Origin: JAFGVL01 sp964546015
GTDB lineage: Bacteria > Bacteroidota > Bacteroidia > Bacteroidales > Paludibacteraceae
Direction: 5' to 3'
Length of the DNA: 64,000 nucleotides
NCBI GenBank assembly: GCA_964546015.1
Contig: CAZJHO010000002.1
Span: 1-64,000 of the forward strand
The notes beneath the pieces are model-generated. The model was not told the DNA's origin, made no database searches, and saw only the letters and a program-made list of their open reading frames with translations. Position numbers and translations under genes: made by a program. The stretch's first letter is position 1; each line of letters starts with the position of its first letter. Below, one piece after another: positions 42,551-51,235 of the stretch.

Positions 42551-42895
42551 TTATGAGATAGTTACTTTTTGCTCTTTTTCCGTTTTTCGGTTAGTTAATT
42601 TATATGCTCCATATAAAATTATAAAAATACAAAACGGAATCATGTAACCTCCAATAATAACACTGGCTTCAGGTTCCTGAGGATCATCGGGTGGTGGTTC
42701 GTCATCATCACCTAATAGATTAAAACTTGCTTCTTGAAAAAAACTAAAAGAAGATGGCTGATTCGTAAATGGACTTTCGACCACAGGTTGTTCTGTTGTA
42801 TAATTATCTGAAAACGATACTGCAAAATTACTGTTACAGAATAATAGCAGTGAAATAATTAGTACAATTTTAGTTGATATTATAATCTTTTTCAT
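42551..42895 (-). CDS. small secreted/membrane protein next to the giant surface protein
   Basis: A 114-residue protein with a signal peptide or first helix (about 6-24), a short exposed region, an acidic proline stretch (LGDDDEPPPDDPQEPE), a second helix (about 80-98, GGYMIPFCIFIILYGAYKL) and a basic tail (TNRKTEKEQK). It starts 6 nt after the giant protein's stop, so co-expression is near certain. The acidic-Pro linker, helix and basic tail recall proteins that are cleaved and sorted, but no motif can be named. Function unknown. Confidence 0.65.
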   Translation of the reverse strand: MKKIIISTKIVLIISLLLFCNSNFAVSFSDNYTTEQPVVESPFTNQPSSFSFFQEASFNLLGDDDEPPPDDPQEPEASVIIGGYMIPFCIFIILYGAYKLTNRKTEKEQKVTIS

Positions 42896-42901
42896 CTGAT
42901 T

Positions 42902-45900
42902 TTATCTAAATATTATCTTTTCAGTTACTGATTGGGTTTTATTATTCACGGTTATGATATATAACCCTTTGAAATTGACATTAATAGGTTCATTGTTATT
43001 TATATTTTGGAAATTAGCAACTTTTCTACCTGTCATATCATACAGACAAACCTGAGATTGACTGTCTAATCCGTGTAAAATCACTTGATTCTTTCGTTGT
43101 GTTAATTTTATTCCGTTATCATTTTTGTGGATATTTGTAGGAATACCACTTTCGGACAAGCGAATTTCTAATTCATATCTGTTATTTACAGTTTCTTTTT
43201 TTGTTGAACTGAAATTGTATGAATTTGTCAATAAATCATATTCAGAGTTATCAGTTTTGTTGCGTAACAGAAGTTTGATGATGTTTGGAGAACTTTCATT
43301 TTCACTGAATGAGATATTGTAAGTTCCGGCAACTGGCACAAAATAAGATAGCGGAATAATAATAGATTCGTTATTTATATTCGGCAATGCAACAATAGCA
43401 AGGTTTGTTCCGTTATAATAACTAAATAGTTGAGGAACAGTCGTGTTGTTGTCGAATATTTTTTGTCCGTCTTTATTTATATCGTATCCGGTGGTTGCAT
43501 CATCGCGCAGGTGTACCCTGAAAATGTCCGAATATGAACTGTTAGAAAATTGTAGTCTTATTTCTTCTATGTTCGGAGTCGGATTCAGACTTCTCAAAGA
43601 AATTTCACCCGGTTGAAATTCAATGCTTTCGCTTGTTGTTTGAAGGAAGAATGGTTGACATGGTCTAATGTCATAATCATTCATGAAATATGTATCATAA
43701 TTTTTATTGACATAATTGTACACATAATAAACATATTGTGGCGAAATTGAGTTAAGATTGAATCTTGTAGCATACGGATTTCCAATAAAGTTCCAACCAC
43801 TGTGTTTTTCGTCTTCACTCTCAAATAGTTCTGTTGCTACTGATTTTTCTTCCATCTTGACGATATCGGCAAGATCATCTGAACTTTCTGTATTCGGTTT
43901 AGATACAAATACGACATCTCTATTTGACCCTACTGCAAAAATGTAACCGATGTTAGGCTGCATAGTAGTGTACGAATAACCATCGGAGAAATATTTCCAG
44001 TTTGTTCCTGATGATCCGACATTAGCTTGTTTTGTGTCAGCGCGTTGTTGTCCGTCAAAGTATTTTAGATAATAATTGGCTGTATTTCCATTGATGCTTG
44101 CTACTAGTTGGGTTCCGTCCGGACTAGTAATCTTTTCTACTTCGAATGGCATACTTATGTAGTACCACATTCCTTTACTAAAATACTTGTGGATTTTTAC
44201 AACTCCATTTATTGTAAATGCCGGCGTTTCACTCTCTGTAGTTTGTATTATCTCTCCTAGATGGTCATTATCTACATCTTGTAAAACCAGTGTTTTTTCC
44301 ACATGGAGAGAACCCGTTGTTATATGCAATTGTGCCCCCGGTTCTATAACCAGTTCATTAGTAAGATATGAACTTTGTTCTACATTTAATGATTTGTTTG
44401 TTGAGATTATAATTTTGTCTACTAATGATTCTTGCGGAAGTCCTTCTGAAGAATCTGTCCAGTTGATATTGTCGTTACTGGTCTGCCAAAGCATATCGTT
44501 AAAAGAACCATCGTATTTCGAACGATAAAGCTGTAATAATTCGCTTATAGTCCAATAATTGGTAGGATTATCCAATAAAATATTTTCCAGTGTGGTATTA
44601 TAAGGTGCTAAAATAGATGATACTTGTTTTTCCCACCTTGTTCCGTTATACATAGCAATAAGTCCATTGTTTGTTATTGTTGCATTTTCTTTTATGTCAT
44701 CCGAAGTCCATGATATATTTAGTGTAGAAGAAGGCAAAGTAGCTCCGCCAATACTCCACATAGCTTTAATACCATTATCTAAAGTAGAATATAATGCTCT
44801 TACACTGTATGTTTGATTTTCACCCGCATTGTTTGTAATGCTTATCGGATTATAATTATTTGCATCGTATCCAACAGGGAAAATTGCGCTTATCGAATTA
44901 GGGCATATGTATAGCACACTGCCTAATCCGTTGGTTACAATATGGCTATTTACACTTGTAGTACCTGAAACCGGATTTTTTAAAGTGAGATTATAATTGT
45001 TGAGGATAAAATTACAATTACCCATTATGAGTGTATCGTTTATTGTTACAGATTTTGAGAGAGTAACATTTACTGTATTTTCTAAAATTAAGTTACTAAC
45101 AGAATTAGGTATCAATAAACCTGTTTCTTGTGCTGTATTTCCATAGAAAACATAGTTGTTGGCATCATGCAATGTTATTGTTCCGCTTATATTTCCGATG
45201 TTTCCATTGATACCCGTTTCGGAAGATGTTTTAAGTGTCGCATCTTCTTGTGTGGTAAAAGTTCCACGACTTGTTATAGCATAGCTGCCCATATCGAAAG
45301 TAGAGTTTTCTCCTACTGTAAATGGAGCTGATCCGCTGCCGTTTAGGTTCAAAGCAGAGCCGAGTTTTACTCCTGCCGCGTTATCAATAACAAAGGCAGC
45401 ACGATTAGTATTAGCTATATTGATAGTCCCCAAATTTGTAATAGTTTGGAGTGTCTGACCATTGAAATAAAAAGTACCGATGCTTCCGCTGGTCGCTACA
45501 GTGAAATTTAAGGTAGCTCCGGATTCAACAGTGAGATTACCTTTTATTTGAGAAGTGCCTTGCTCTCGGACGGTAATGCTTCTGTCTGCTTTTACGATAA
45601 AATCATCACAGATAATACCACCATCTCCGGTTGTTCCTCCGTTAATTGATTGGAATGCTATGGGAGCGTCATAAACAATGTTTGAATAAGCGTATCCGTC
45701 GAAAACAACAGATCCATTTGACGATGTCGTCATTGCTATCAAGAATGTGCTGCCTTTTTCGAATCGAACCCTTGTATCTCCATAATTACCAAAAATATTG
45801 AATCCTTTTATTATTTTAGCTGTTGAACCGGATTTGAATACAGCTACAGTGGTTGAACCTAAAGCAAAAGGACAGGCAGAGGTACTTCCCGTACTACTGA

Positions 45901-48427
45901 AATTATAGGAGAACACAGAGCCGTTTTCAAAAATTAATCCATCTTCTTTAGTAGGTAGAATACTTCCGTTTGAACTTCCACTGCCAAAATTTAATTCGCC
46001 GAATACTATTCCGGCATATAAATTGAAAGTAAATGCGCTTCCGGTGGTAGATAATACAGATGTACCGTCTATTCTTAGAGCATCATCGTTTTGGATCAGT
46101 ATATTAAAGGTAGTGGTGCTCGACTGTGCAAAAGTAACATGAGCCCCATTTCTCAAGTCTAATTTCCCAATAGAACTATTATTAGTTAAACTAGTGGTTA
46201 TATTTCCTGTAGCTCCACCTCCTATATTTGTTCCGTCAAAAATGAATCTTCCCTCAGCAAGCTCGGCCGTTGTTAAACTGGCCACAGCCGTTCCCCCTAA
46301 TTCAGACGACCAATTAGTACGAGTAGTAAATACCGTTGGTCCTGTTCCTCCTATCCAATAATAGGTAGGTATGCTTGTTTCTGATACGGTAATTTCGGCT
46401 ATGTTGCTCACCTGATCTGAACCACATTCACTACCACTAACGATACAGTAGAAATAGTATGTGCTATCTATTTCCGCTAATATCTCTGTGTCCGGAGTAA
46501 AAGTTTTAATGGTATCACTTTGCATTTCTATATCGTCGGCAGGTGTGTTGTTATATTTATCCATACTTTGATACCAAGTGTATATCAATGTGTCGCCTCC
46601 GGCAGCATTAATGCTAAGGGTAGGAGCAGGTCCGTCTATTATATAAATGGTTGATGCAGCAGGTTGTTGCACAATATTTATAGGGTATTTAATGATAATT
46701 TCTTCCGTACTGCCGATGGTATCTGTACAAAAACCGTTTTCTTCAACAGATTTAACCGTATAAATAGTATTTTCGACAGGAGAAACAACCCATGTTAGTT
46801 CGGTGGTTCCTGTAGGTGTAATAGCTAAAGGACTTGTGTCTTGGTTGGCAAATAGAGCATAAGTTACTCCGGTCTGTGGATTTTCCAATATAACACTTAC
46901 TTCATCTTCCTCACAAATAGAAACGGCGGACGCATATACAGTTTTACTGTCAGGGACAATACATTGCGCCTCAACTGTAATTGTTCCTCCATCAGAATCA
47001 GAGCCTACACCTCCTGTTGTTGTTGTCGTGTAGGTATAAATACCTGGAACAGTAGGAGTTCCCGAAATTACAACCGGATTTTTCGTATTATCTACGGAAA
47101 TGCCTGTTGGCGGACTAGCCATTGGGCCATTTGTGTCGCTCCAAGTAACATAGGCGCCTGTAGCCGTACCTCCCCATGTATATTCAATGTCTTCGATAGC
47201 TGTTCCTTCAGTTACGGTTTGGTCGGCGGTAGATGCATCCGATGTCAAAGTGATAGTTGGTTCTTGAGGAGGTTCTTCTTCTTCAACTGTAATTGTTCCT
47301 TCATCAGAATCAGAGCCTACACCTCCTGTTGTTGTTATCGTGTAGGTATAAATACCTGGAACTGTAGGAGTTCCCGAAATTACAACCGGATTTTCCGTAT
47401 TATCTACAAAGATGCCTGTGGGCGGATTATCCATAGGGCCATTTGTGTCGCTCCAAGTAACATTAGCGCCTGTAGCTGCACCTCCCCATGTATATTCAAT
47501 ATCTTCGATAGCTGTTCCTTCAGTTACAGTTTGGTTGGCGGTAGATGCATCCGATGTTAGAGTTATAGTTGGTTCTTGGGGTGGTTCTTCTCCAAGGATA
47601 TCTTTGATACTAAACCAGTTGATGGTATAGTTTCCTCGACCGTTCGTATTATATTCTCCAAATTTAAATTGGTTTAAAGTTTGAGTTCCGGTAGTAGCCG
47701 GAATATCGTTGCCCATTTTAGTTGTACCTATCCATAAATCATAAGTGTCGTTGGCTAAGGTTTCACTACTTCCCGTCGGAGCAGTATAAGTTAAGGTTTC
47801 TCCGCAATTATTAATTACCATTGTCCATACCATATTTTGGTATGATGCGCAGGTGAGCACAGCAGACATTGTAGTACTTCCATTATTCTGGTAAATTTGC
47901 ATGGTTGTTGAACTGTTATACCTTATTCCAAAACCCGAATGCACTAAAGCATCTCCCGGTTTGGTAGGGATAGCGCTATAACCGGAAACCTCGTTAGCAA
48001 AACCGGAACCTACCTGAAAGTAAAATTTGGGTGATGAACCCGAACTTCCGGAACTAACAGTGCCATGAAATTCTATTTTAATAGCTTGCGGAGCGGTAGC
48101 AGCTAAATCAACATTTCGAGTCATTGTAAAAGCAAAACCCGTTCCCGCCGAAAAACTTGTAAGTTTTGTTGTCGGACTTAATCTTAAATAAGATGAAGAT
48201 TGCCGTCCTGCCGATGCGCAAGTGAATTGTGAGGATGATGGATTGGTTGGGTTTACATAATGCCCTGTAGGAATTACAGCCCACTGGTTGGTTGGTGTAG
48301 TTACTTCGGTTCCCTCTGTGAAATCGGTATAGAACAGTGTTATTGGACTTGCACTTTCAGTAGCACAAAAAGCTTGTTGTCCGATTCCCATTGCTAAGCA
48401 AAGTAATAAAAAGTAAAACTTTTTCAT
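42902..48427 (-). CDS. giant T9SS-sorted surface protein with Ig-like repeats
   Basis: An 1841-residue protein. Signal peptide about 1-21. A lectin-like jelly roll covers about 30-275. Two nearly identical 104-residue Ig-like repeats follow (about 280-485), each starting PPQEPTITLTSDAST and ending GGVGSDSD.GTITVE. Then come further Ig-like units, a long beta-helix-like stretch rich in Asn, Thr and Ser (about 690-1150), and late beta domains. The last 80 residues are a T9SS sorting domain (QVCLYDMTGRKVANFQN, ending VTEKIIFR). It likely serves as an adhesin or glycan-binding protein. No catalytic motif was recognised. Confidence 0.85.
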   Translation of the reverse strand: MKKFYFLLLCLAMGIGQQAFCATESASPITLFYTDFTEGTEVTTPTNQWAVIPTGHYVNPTNPSSSQFTCASAGRQSSSYLRLSPTTKLTSFSAGTGFAFTMTRNVDLAATAPQAIKIEFHGTVSSGSSGSSPKFYFQVGSGFANEVSGYSAIPTKPGDALVHSGFGIRYNSSTTMQIYQNNGSTTMSAVLTCASYQNMVWTMVINNCGETLTYTAPTGSSETLANDTYDLWIGTTKMGNDIPATTGTQTLNQFKFGEYNTNGRGNYTINWFSIKDILGEEPPQEPTITLTSDASTANQTVTEGTAIEDIEYTWGGAATGANVTWSDTNGPMDNPPTGIFVDNTENPVVISGTPTVPGIYTYTITTTGGVGSDSDEGTITVEEEEPPQEPTITLTSDASTADQTVTEGTAIEDIEYTWGGTATGAYVTWSDTNGPMASPPTGISVDNTKNPVVISGTPTVPGIYTYTTTTTGGVGSDSDGGTITVEAQCIVPDSKTVYASAVSICEEDEVSVILENPQTGVTYALFANQDTSPLAITPTGTTELTWVVSPVENTIYTVKSVEENGFCTDTIGSTEEIIIKYPINIVQQPAASTIYIIDGPAPTLSINAAGGDTLIYTWYQSMDKYNNTPADDIEMQSDTIKTFTPDTEILAEIDSTYYFYCIVSGSECGSDQVSNIAEITVSETSIPTYYWIGGTGPTVFTTRTNWSSELGGTAVASLTTAELAEGRFIFDGTNIGGGATGNITTSLTNNSSIGKLDLRNGAHVTFAQSSTTTFNILIQNDDALRIDGTSVLSTTGSAFTFNLYAGIVFGELNFGSGSSNGSILPTKEDGLIFENGSVFSYNFSSTGSTSACPFALGSTTVAVFKSGSTAKIIKGFNIFGNYGDTRVRFEKGSTFLIAMTTSSNGSVVFDGYAYSNIVYDAPIAFQSINGGTTGDGGIICDDFIVKADRSITVREQGTSQIKGNLTVESGATLNFTVATSGSIGTFYFNGQTLQTITNLGTINIANTNRAAFVIDNAAGVKLGSALNLNGSGSAPFTVGENSTFDMGSYAITSRGTFTTQEDATLKTSSETGINGNIGNISGTITLHDANNYVFYGNTAQETGLLIPNSVSNLILENTVNVTLSKSVTINDTLIMGNCNFILNNYNLTLKNPVSGTTSVNSHIVTNGLGSVLYICPNSISAIFPVGYDANNYNPISITNNAGENQTYSVRALYSTLDNGIKAMWSIGGATLPSSTLNISWTSDDIKENATITNNGLIAMYNGTRWEKQVSSILAPYNTTLENILLDNPTNYWTISELLQLYRSKYDGSFNDMLWQTSNDNINWTDSSEGLPQESLVDKIIISTNKSLNVEQSSYLTNELVIEPGAQLHITTGSLHVEKTLVLQDVDNDHLGEIIQTTESETPAFTINGVVKIHKYFSKGMWYYISMPFEVEKITSPDGTQLVASINGNTANYYLKYFDGQQRADTKQANVGSSGTNWKYFSDGYSYTTMQPNIGYIFAVGSNRDVVFVSKPNTESSDDLADIVKMEEKSVATELFESEDEKHSGWNFIGNPYATRFNLNSISPQYVYYVYNYVNKNYDTYFMNDYDIRPCQPFFLQTTSESIEFQPGEISLRSLNPTPNIEEIRLQFSNSSYSDIFRVHLRDDATTGYDINKDGQKIFDNNTTVPQLFSYYNGTNLAIVALPNINNESIIIPLSYFVPVAGTYNISFSENESSPNIIKLLLRNKTDNSEYDLLTNSYNFSSTKKETVNNRYELEIRLSESGIPTNIHKNDNGIKLTQRKNQVILHGLDSQSQVCLYDMTGRKVANFQNINNNEPINVNFKGLYIITVNNKTQSVTEKIIFR
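46971..47591 (-). repeat. 312-bp tandem duplication inside the giant surface-protein gene
   Basis: Copy 1 (46971-47282) and copy 2 (47283-47594) share an exact 312-bp period; for example TCAACTGTAA occurs at both starts. The copies differ by few bases, mostly silent or conservative, so the duplication is recent or kept uniform by recombination. It encodes two Ig-like units of 104 residues. Confidence 0.92.
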
Positions 48428-48455
48428 ATAAATATTTCTTTAGAAAATTTCTCAA

Positions 48456-48463
48456 CAAAGGTA
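48456..48463 (-). promoter_or_regulatory. -7 box of the giant surface-protein gene
   Basis: Minus-strand TACCTTTG fits TAnnTTTG, 29 nt upstream of the ATG at 48427. Confidence 0.6.
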
Positions 48464-48910
48464 CTTAAGGCGTTGATTTGTAGAGGTTAAAAAAACAAAA
48501 TGTAAGGTTAAACTTACTTATACGATAAAAGGTAAAATCTCTGATTTTTTTAAATGTTAATGAAGGAACTGCTTTCTGAGAAAGATTTTTTTATGTGAAA
48601 AGAATAAGTAATTAACATATTTAACAATTTGATTTTTAAAGGGTATATTTTGATTAATAATCTTATAATCAATATGTTAAAAATGATTATTTTTGAGGGG
48701 TAATTATATTTTATCTTAATTTAGTAACTTTAATTATGATTTTAGTTATTTCTTTTATTTAGAAGGGTTTAAAAAAGAGAGGAGTCTTATGATATGTTTA
48801 TGTTCACTCTGGAAGGTTTAATTTTATTGTTAAATAAAATATATATTTTTATTAAAACTACAAATGGGAAACAAGAAAAATTAGGTGAAATTATATTTCA
48901 ATAAAAAAAT

Positions 48911-48918
48911 TACTTTTG
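48911..48918 (+). promoter_or_regulatory. -7 box of yigZ
   Basis: TACTTTTG fits TAnnTTTG, 17 nt before the ATG at 48936, giving a very short leader. Confidence 0.55.
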
Positions 48919-48935
48919 TATGACTAATTAAGATA

Positions 48936-49538
48936 ATGGATGCATATTTTACTATAAAAAACTTAACGGAAGGATTGTATAAAGAAAAAGGCAGTCGGTT
49001 CATTGCTTTTGCTTATCCGGTGCAAACGATTGAGCAAGTCAAGGAAATATTAGCTCAATTGCATAAAAAATATCACGATGCCCGGCACATTTGCTATGCT
49101 TATAGTATTGGAGCCGATGCTTCCGAAACTCGTGTTAATGATGATGGTGAACCTTCGGGTACAGCGGGAAAGCCAATACAAGGAGTATTGCTGTCTAACA
49201 AGTTGACTTTTGTATTGATAGCTGTTGTTCGGTATTTTGGCGGAGTGAAACTAGGAACTTCAGGTTTAATTACAGCATACCGTGAAGCTGCTGCAGATGC
49301 TATTGCTAATGCCGAAATTATAGAAAAAACAGTAGATGTTGCTTATCAAATCTGGTTCGAATATCCATTTCTTAATGATGTTATGCGCATAATGAAAGAA
49401 GAAGATTGCGAATTGTTTGAACAACAATTTGATATGACTTGTCGGATTCATTTCAAGATACGAAAAGCATTGGAAAAACAGGTGTTAGGTCGCTTAGAAA
49501 AAGTCGAACGCTTGAAAATTGAACCGCTTTCTTGTTGA
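48936..49538 (+). CDS. YigZ/IMPACT-family protein
   Basis: A 200-residue cytoplasmic protein. The N-terminal UPF0029/IMPACT domain is clear: KEKGSRFIAFAYPV, KKYHDARHICYAYSIG, RVNDDGEPSGTAGKPI and VVRYFGGVKLGTSGLITAYR. A C-terminal DUF1949-like ferredoxin fold (about 135-200) follows. In eukaryotes IMPACT regulates the Gcn2 stress kinase; the bacterial role is unclear. It is monocistronic. Confidence 0.9.
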   Translation: MDAYFTIKNLTEGLYKEKGSRFIAFAYPVQTIEQVKEILAQLHKKYHDARHICYAYSIGADASETRVNDDGEPSGTAGKPIQGVLLSNKLTFVLIAVVRYFGGVKLGTSGLITAYREAAADAIANAEIIEKTVDVAYQIWFEYPFLNDVMRIMKEEDCELFEQQFDMTCRIHFKIRKALEKQVLGRLEKVERLKIEPLSC

Positions 49539-49701
49539 AAAATATTTTCTATAGATTTTCAAAGCCCATAATATATTCATAAATTTGCCAATTGATAAAA
49601 TGCTCGCATTCTCATAATCTCGCAAGTTTACCTGTTATGAAACGAAGCCCCGATTTTCGGCGCAAGTTCCATATGACCTTTGAAAAATAAATTGCTTACA
49701 T

Positions 49702-50637
49702 ATGAATACAAAGAGCCTCGTTTCCATTACCGATTATTCGAAAGAGAAAATCCTGCAAATCCTTGAGCTTGCCGCTCGCTTCGAAGCTAACCCTAACCAA
49801 TGTGTGCTTGATGGAAAAGTAGTTGCCACATTATTTTTCGAGCCCTCAACCCGCACGCGATTAAGTTTCGAAACCGCGGTTAATCGTCTTGGCGGGCGAA
49901 TTATTGGTTTCTCAGATGCTTCTACCACAAGTTCATCCAAAGGTGAAAGCCTCAAAGATACGATTACAATGGTGAGCAATTATGCAGATCTGATTGTAAT
50001 GCGTCATCCCTTGGACGGGGCAGTCCGTTATGCATCTGAAATATCGTCGGTGCCGGTAATTAATGCAGGAGATGGCTCAAACCAACATCCAACCCAAACC
50101 ATGCTCGATCTGTATTCAATAATCAAAACACAAGGAACTCTTGAAAACCTTCATATTTGCATGGTGGGCGATTTAAAATATGGGCGTACCGTGCATTCGT
50201 TACTTATGGCGATGTTGCATTTTAACCCGACATTTACTTTTATTGCGCCCGATGAATTGAGAATGCCTGATGAATACAAACAATTGTGTTACGAGAACGG
50301 TATTAAATACCGTGAATTATCTGAATTGAATGATATTTCGGATGCTGATATTTTATACATGACTAGGGTACAGCGAGAGCGTTTCCTCGATTTGGTAGAG
50401 TACGAAAAAGTGAAAAATGTATATACACTTAAAAATAAAATGTTGGAAAATACCAAACCAAACCTTCGTGTGCTTCACCCACTACCTCGTGTCAATGAGA
50501 TAGAAACCGGTGTGGACGATAACGAAAAAGCATATTATTTCCAACAAGCTCGCAATGGTGTATATGCCCGTCAGGCAATAATTTGTGATGCGTTGAATAC
50601 AAGCCTAACCCCAACCTTCTCCAACCAACGGTCATGA
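49702..50637 (+). CDS. pyrB: aspartate carbamoyltransferase, catalytic chain
   Basis: The first committed step of pyrimidine synthesis. The 311-residue protein has the carbamoyl-phosphate loop FEPSTRTRLSFETAVNRLGG, SKGESLKDTITMVSNYADLIVMRHP, DGSNQHPTQTMLDLYSI, GDLKYGRTVHSL and HPLPRVNEI. The last dozen residues (SLTPTFSNQRS) are not family-like; they are encoded by a GC-rich palindromic repeat, and the stop TGA lies inside its perfect 12-bp core (50629-50640). pyrI follows 87 nt later. The two chains should form an allosteric holoenzyme. Confidence 0.95.
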   Translation: MNTKSLVSITDYSKEKILQILELAARFEANPNQCVLDGKVVATLFFEPSTRTRLSFETAVNRLGGRIIGFSDASTTSSSKGESLKDTITMVSNYADLIVMRHPLDGAVRYASEISSVPVINAGDGSNQHPTQTMLDLYSIIKTQGTLENLHICMVGDLKYGRTVHSLLMAMLHFNPTFTFIAPDELRMPDEYKQLCYENGIKYRELSELNDISDADILYMTRVQRERFLDLVEYEKVKNVYTLKNKMLENTKPNLRVLHPLPRVNEIETGVDDNEKAYYFQQARNGVYARQAIICDALNTSLTPTFSNQRS

Positions 50638-50666
50638 CCGAACGAAATAAAGGAGAGGGAGCGGCA
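50604..50666 (+). repeat. GC-rich palindromic repeat overlapping the pyrB 3' end
   Basis: CCTAACCCCAACCTTCTCC (50604-50622) faces GGAGAGGGAGCGG (50652-50664). Between them lies the perfect palindrome CGGTCATGACCG (50629-50640). The element supplies the last codons and the stop of pyrB. Confidence 0.65.
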
Positions 50667-50724
50667 TGTACAAACATAAATTTTTTCCTTTTATTTCTCA
50701 TGAAAAATAAAAATCACACTTAAG

Positions 50725-51234
50725 ATGGAAGATAAGAAAGTAAATCCAATGGAAACTCCTCCTCTTTCAGAGAGGGTAGGAGGTAAAAAAGAACTCGTAG
50801 TAATTGCTCTCGAAAACGGAACAGTGATTGATCATATCCCAACCGATAAATTGTTTCAGGTAGTTTCTATTTTAAAATTAGATGATATTGATATTCAGCT
50901 TACTATTGGTAATAATCTGTATAGTAGTAAATTGGGTAAAAAAGGAATATTAAAAATTACTGATAAATTTTTTGAATCGAAAGAAATCAACAAAATAGCT
51001 TTGATCGCTCCGCATGCCAAGCTTAATGTGATAAAAAATTACGAAGTGGTGGAAAAAAAATCATTAGAGTTGCCCGATGAAATCACAGAGATTGTAAAAT
51101 GTATCAATCCGAAGTGTGTTACTAATAACGAATCTATTGAGACCCGTTTTCATGTGTTAGATAAATATGATGTAGCCATCAAATGCCATTATTGTGAGCG
51201 AGTGATAAAGCAGGAAGATATAAAAATACAGTAA
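50725..51234 (+). CDS. pyrI: aspartate carbamoyltransferase, regulatory chain
   Basis: The 169-residue nucleotide-sensing subunit. After the unusual start comes VIALENGTVIDHIPTDK, KLGKKGILKI and a zinc domain with CINPKC.TN (Cys at about 130 and 135) and CHYCERVI. The family normally starts a few residues before the ALENGTVIDHI motif. Here residues about 8-22 (NPMETPPLSERVGG) are encoded by an inserted palindrome at 50755-50783 that keeps the frame. The zinc ligands and allosteric face are unaffected. Confidence 0.94.
   Translation: MEDKKVNPMETPPLSERVGGKKELVVIALENGTVIDHIPTDKLFQVVSILKLDDIDIQLTIGNNLYSSKLGKKGILKITDKFFESKEINKIALIAPHAKLNVIKNYEVVEKKSLELPDEITEIVKCINPKCVTNNESIETRFHVLDKYDVAIKCHYCERVIKQEDIKIQ
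50755..50783 (+). repeat. palindromic element translated in frame in pyrI
   Basis: ACTCCTCCTCT (50755-50765), then TTC, then AGAGAGGGTAGGAGGT: the arms are near-perfect inverse copies with TTC as the loop. It is read as TPPLSERVGG within the PyrI N-terminus. Confidence 0.75.
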
Positions 51235-51235
51235 C

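Larger units (their letters stand above)
48428..48935. other. 508-nt AT-rich divergent intergenic region
   Basis: Very AT-rich spacer between the giant surface-protein gene and yigZ. It holds the two outward promoters at its edges (48456-48463 minus, 48911-48918 plus). The middle contains CTTTCTGAGAAAG, a 13-nt imperfect palindrome, and two very short frames preceded by purines, neither convincing. No repeat arms, tRNA or structured RNA were recognised. Confidence 0.6.

Noticed and set aside
46964..47560. Long Cys/Arg-rich open frame on the plus strand opposite the giant surface-protein gene
   Set aside because: It repeats with the same 312-bp period as the Thr/Ser-rich coding strand and is a shadow of that composition. 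The minus-strand frame is full length and has a signal peptide and sorting domain.
48554..48825. Two very short frames in the divergent spacer (starting 48554 and 48789)
   Set aside because: They code for about 14 and 10 residues with no conserved feature, and such frames are expected by chance in AT-rich DNA.
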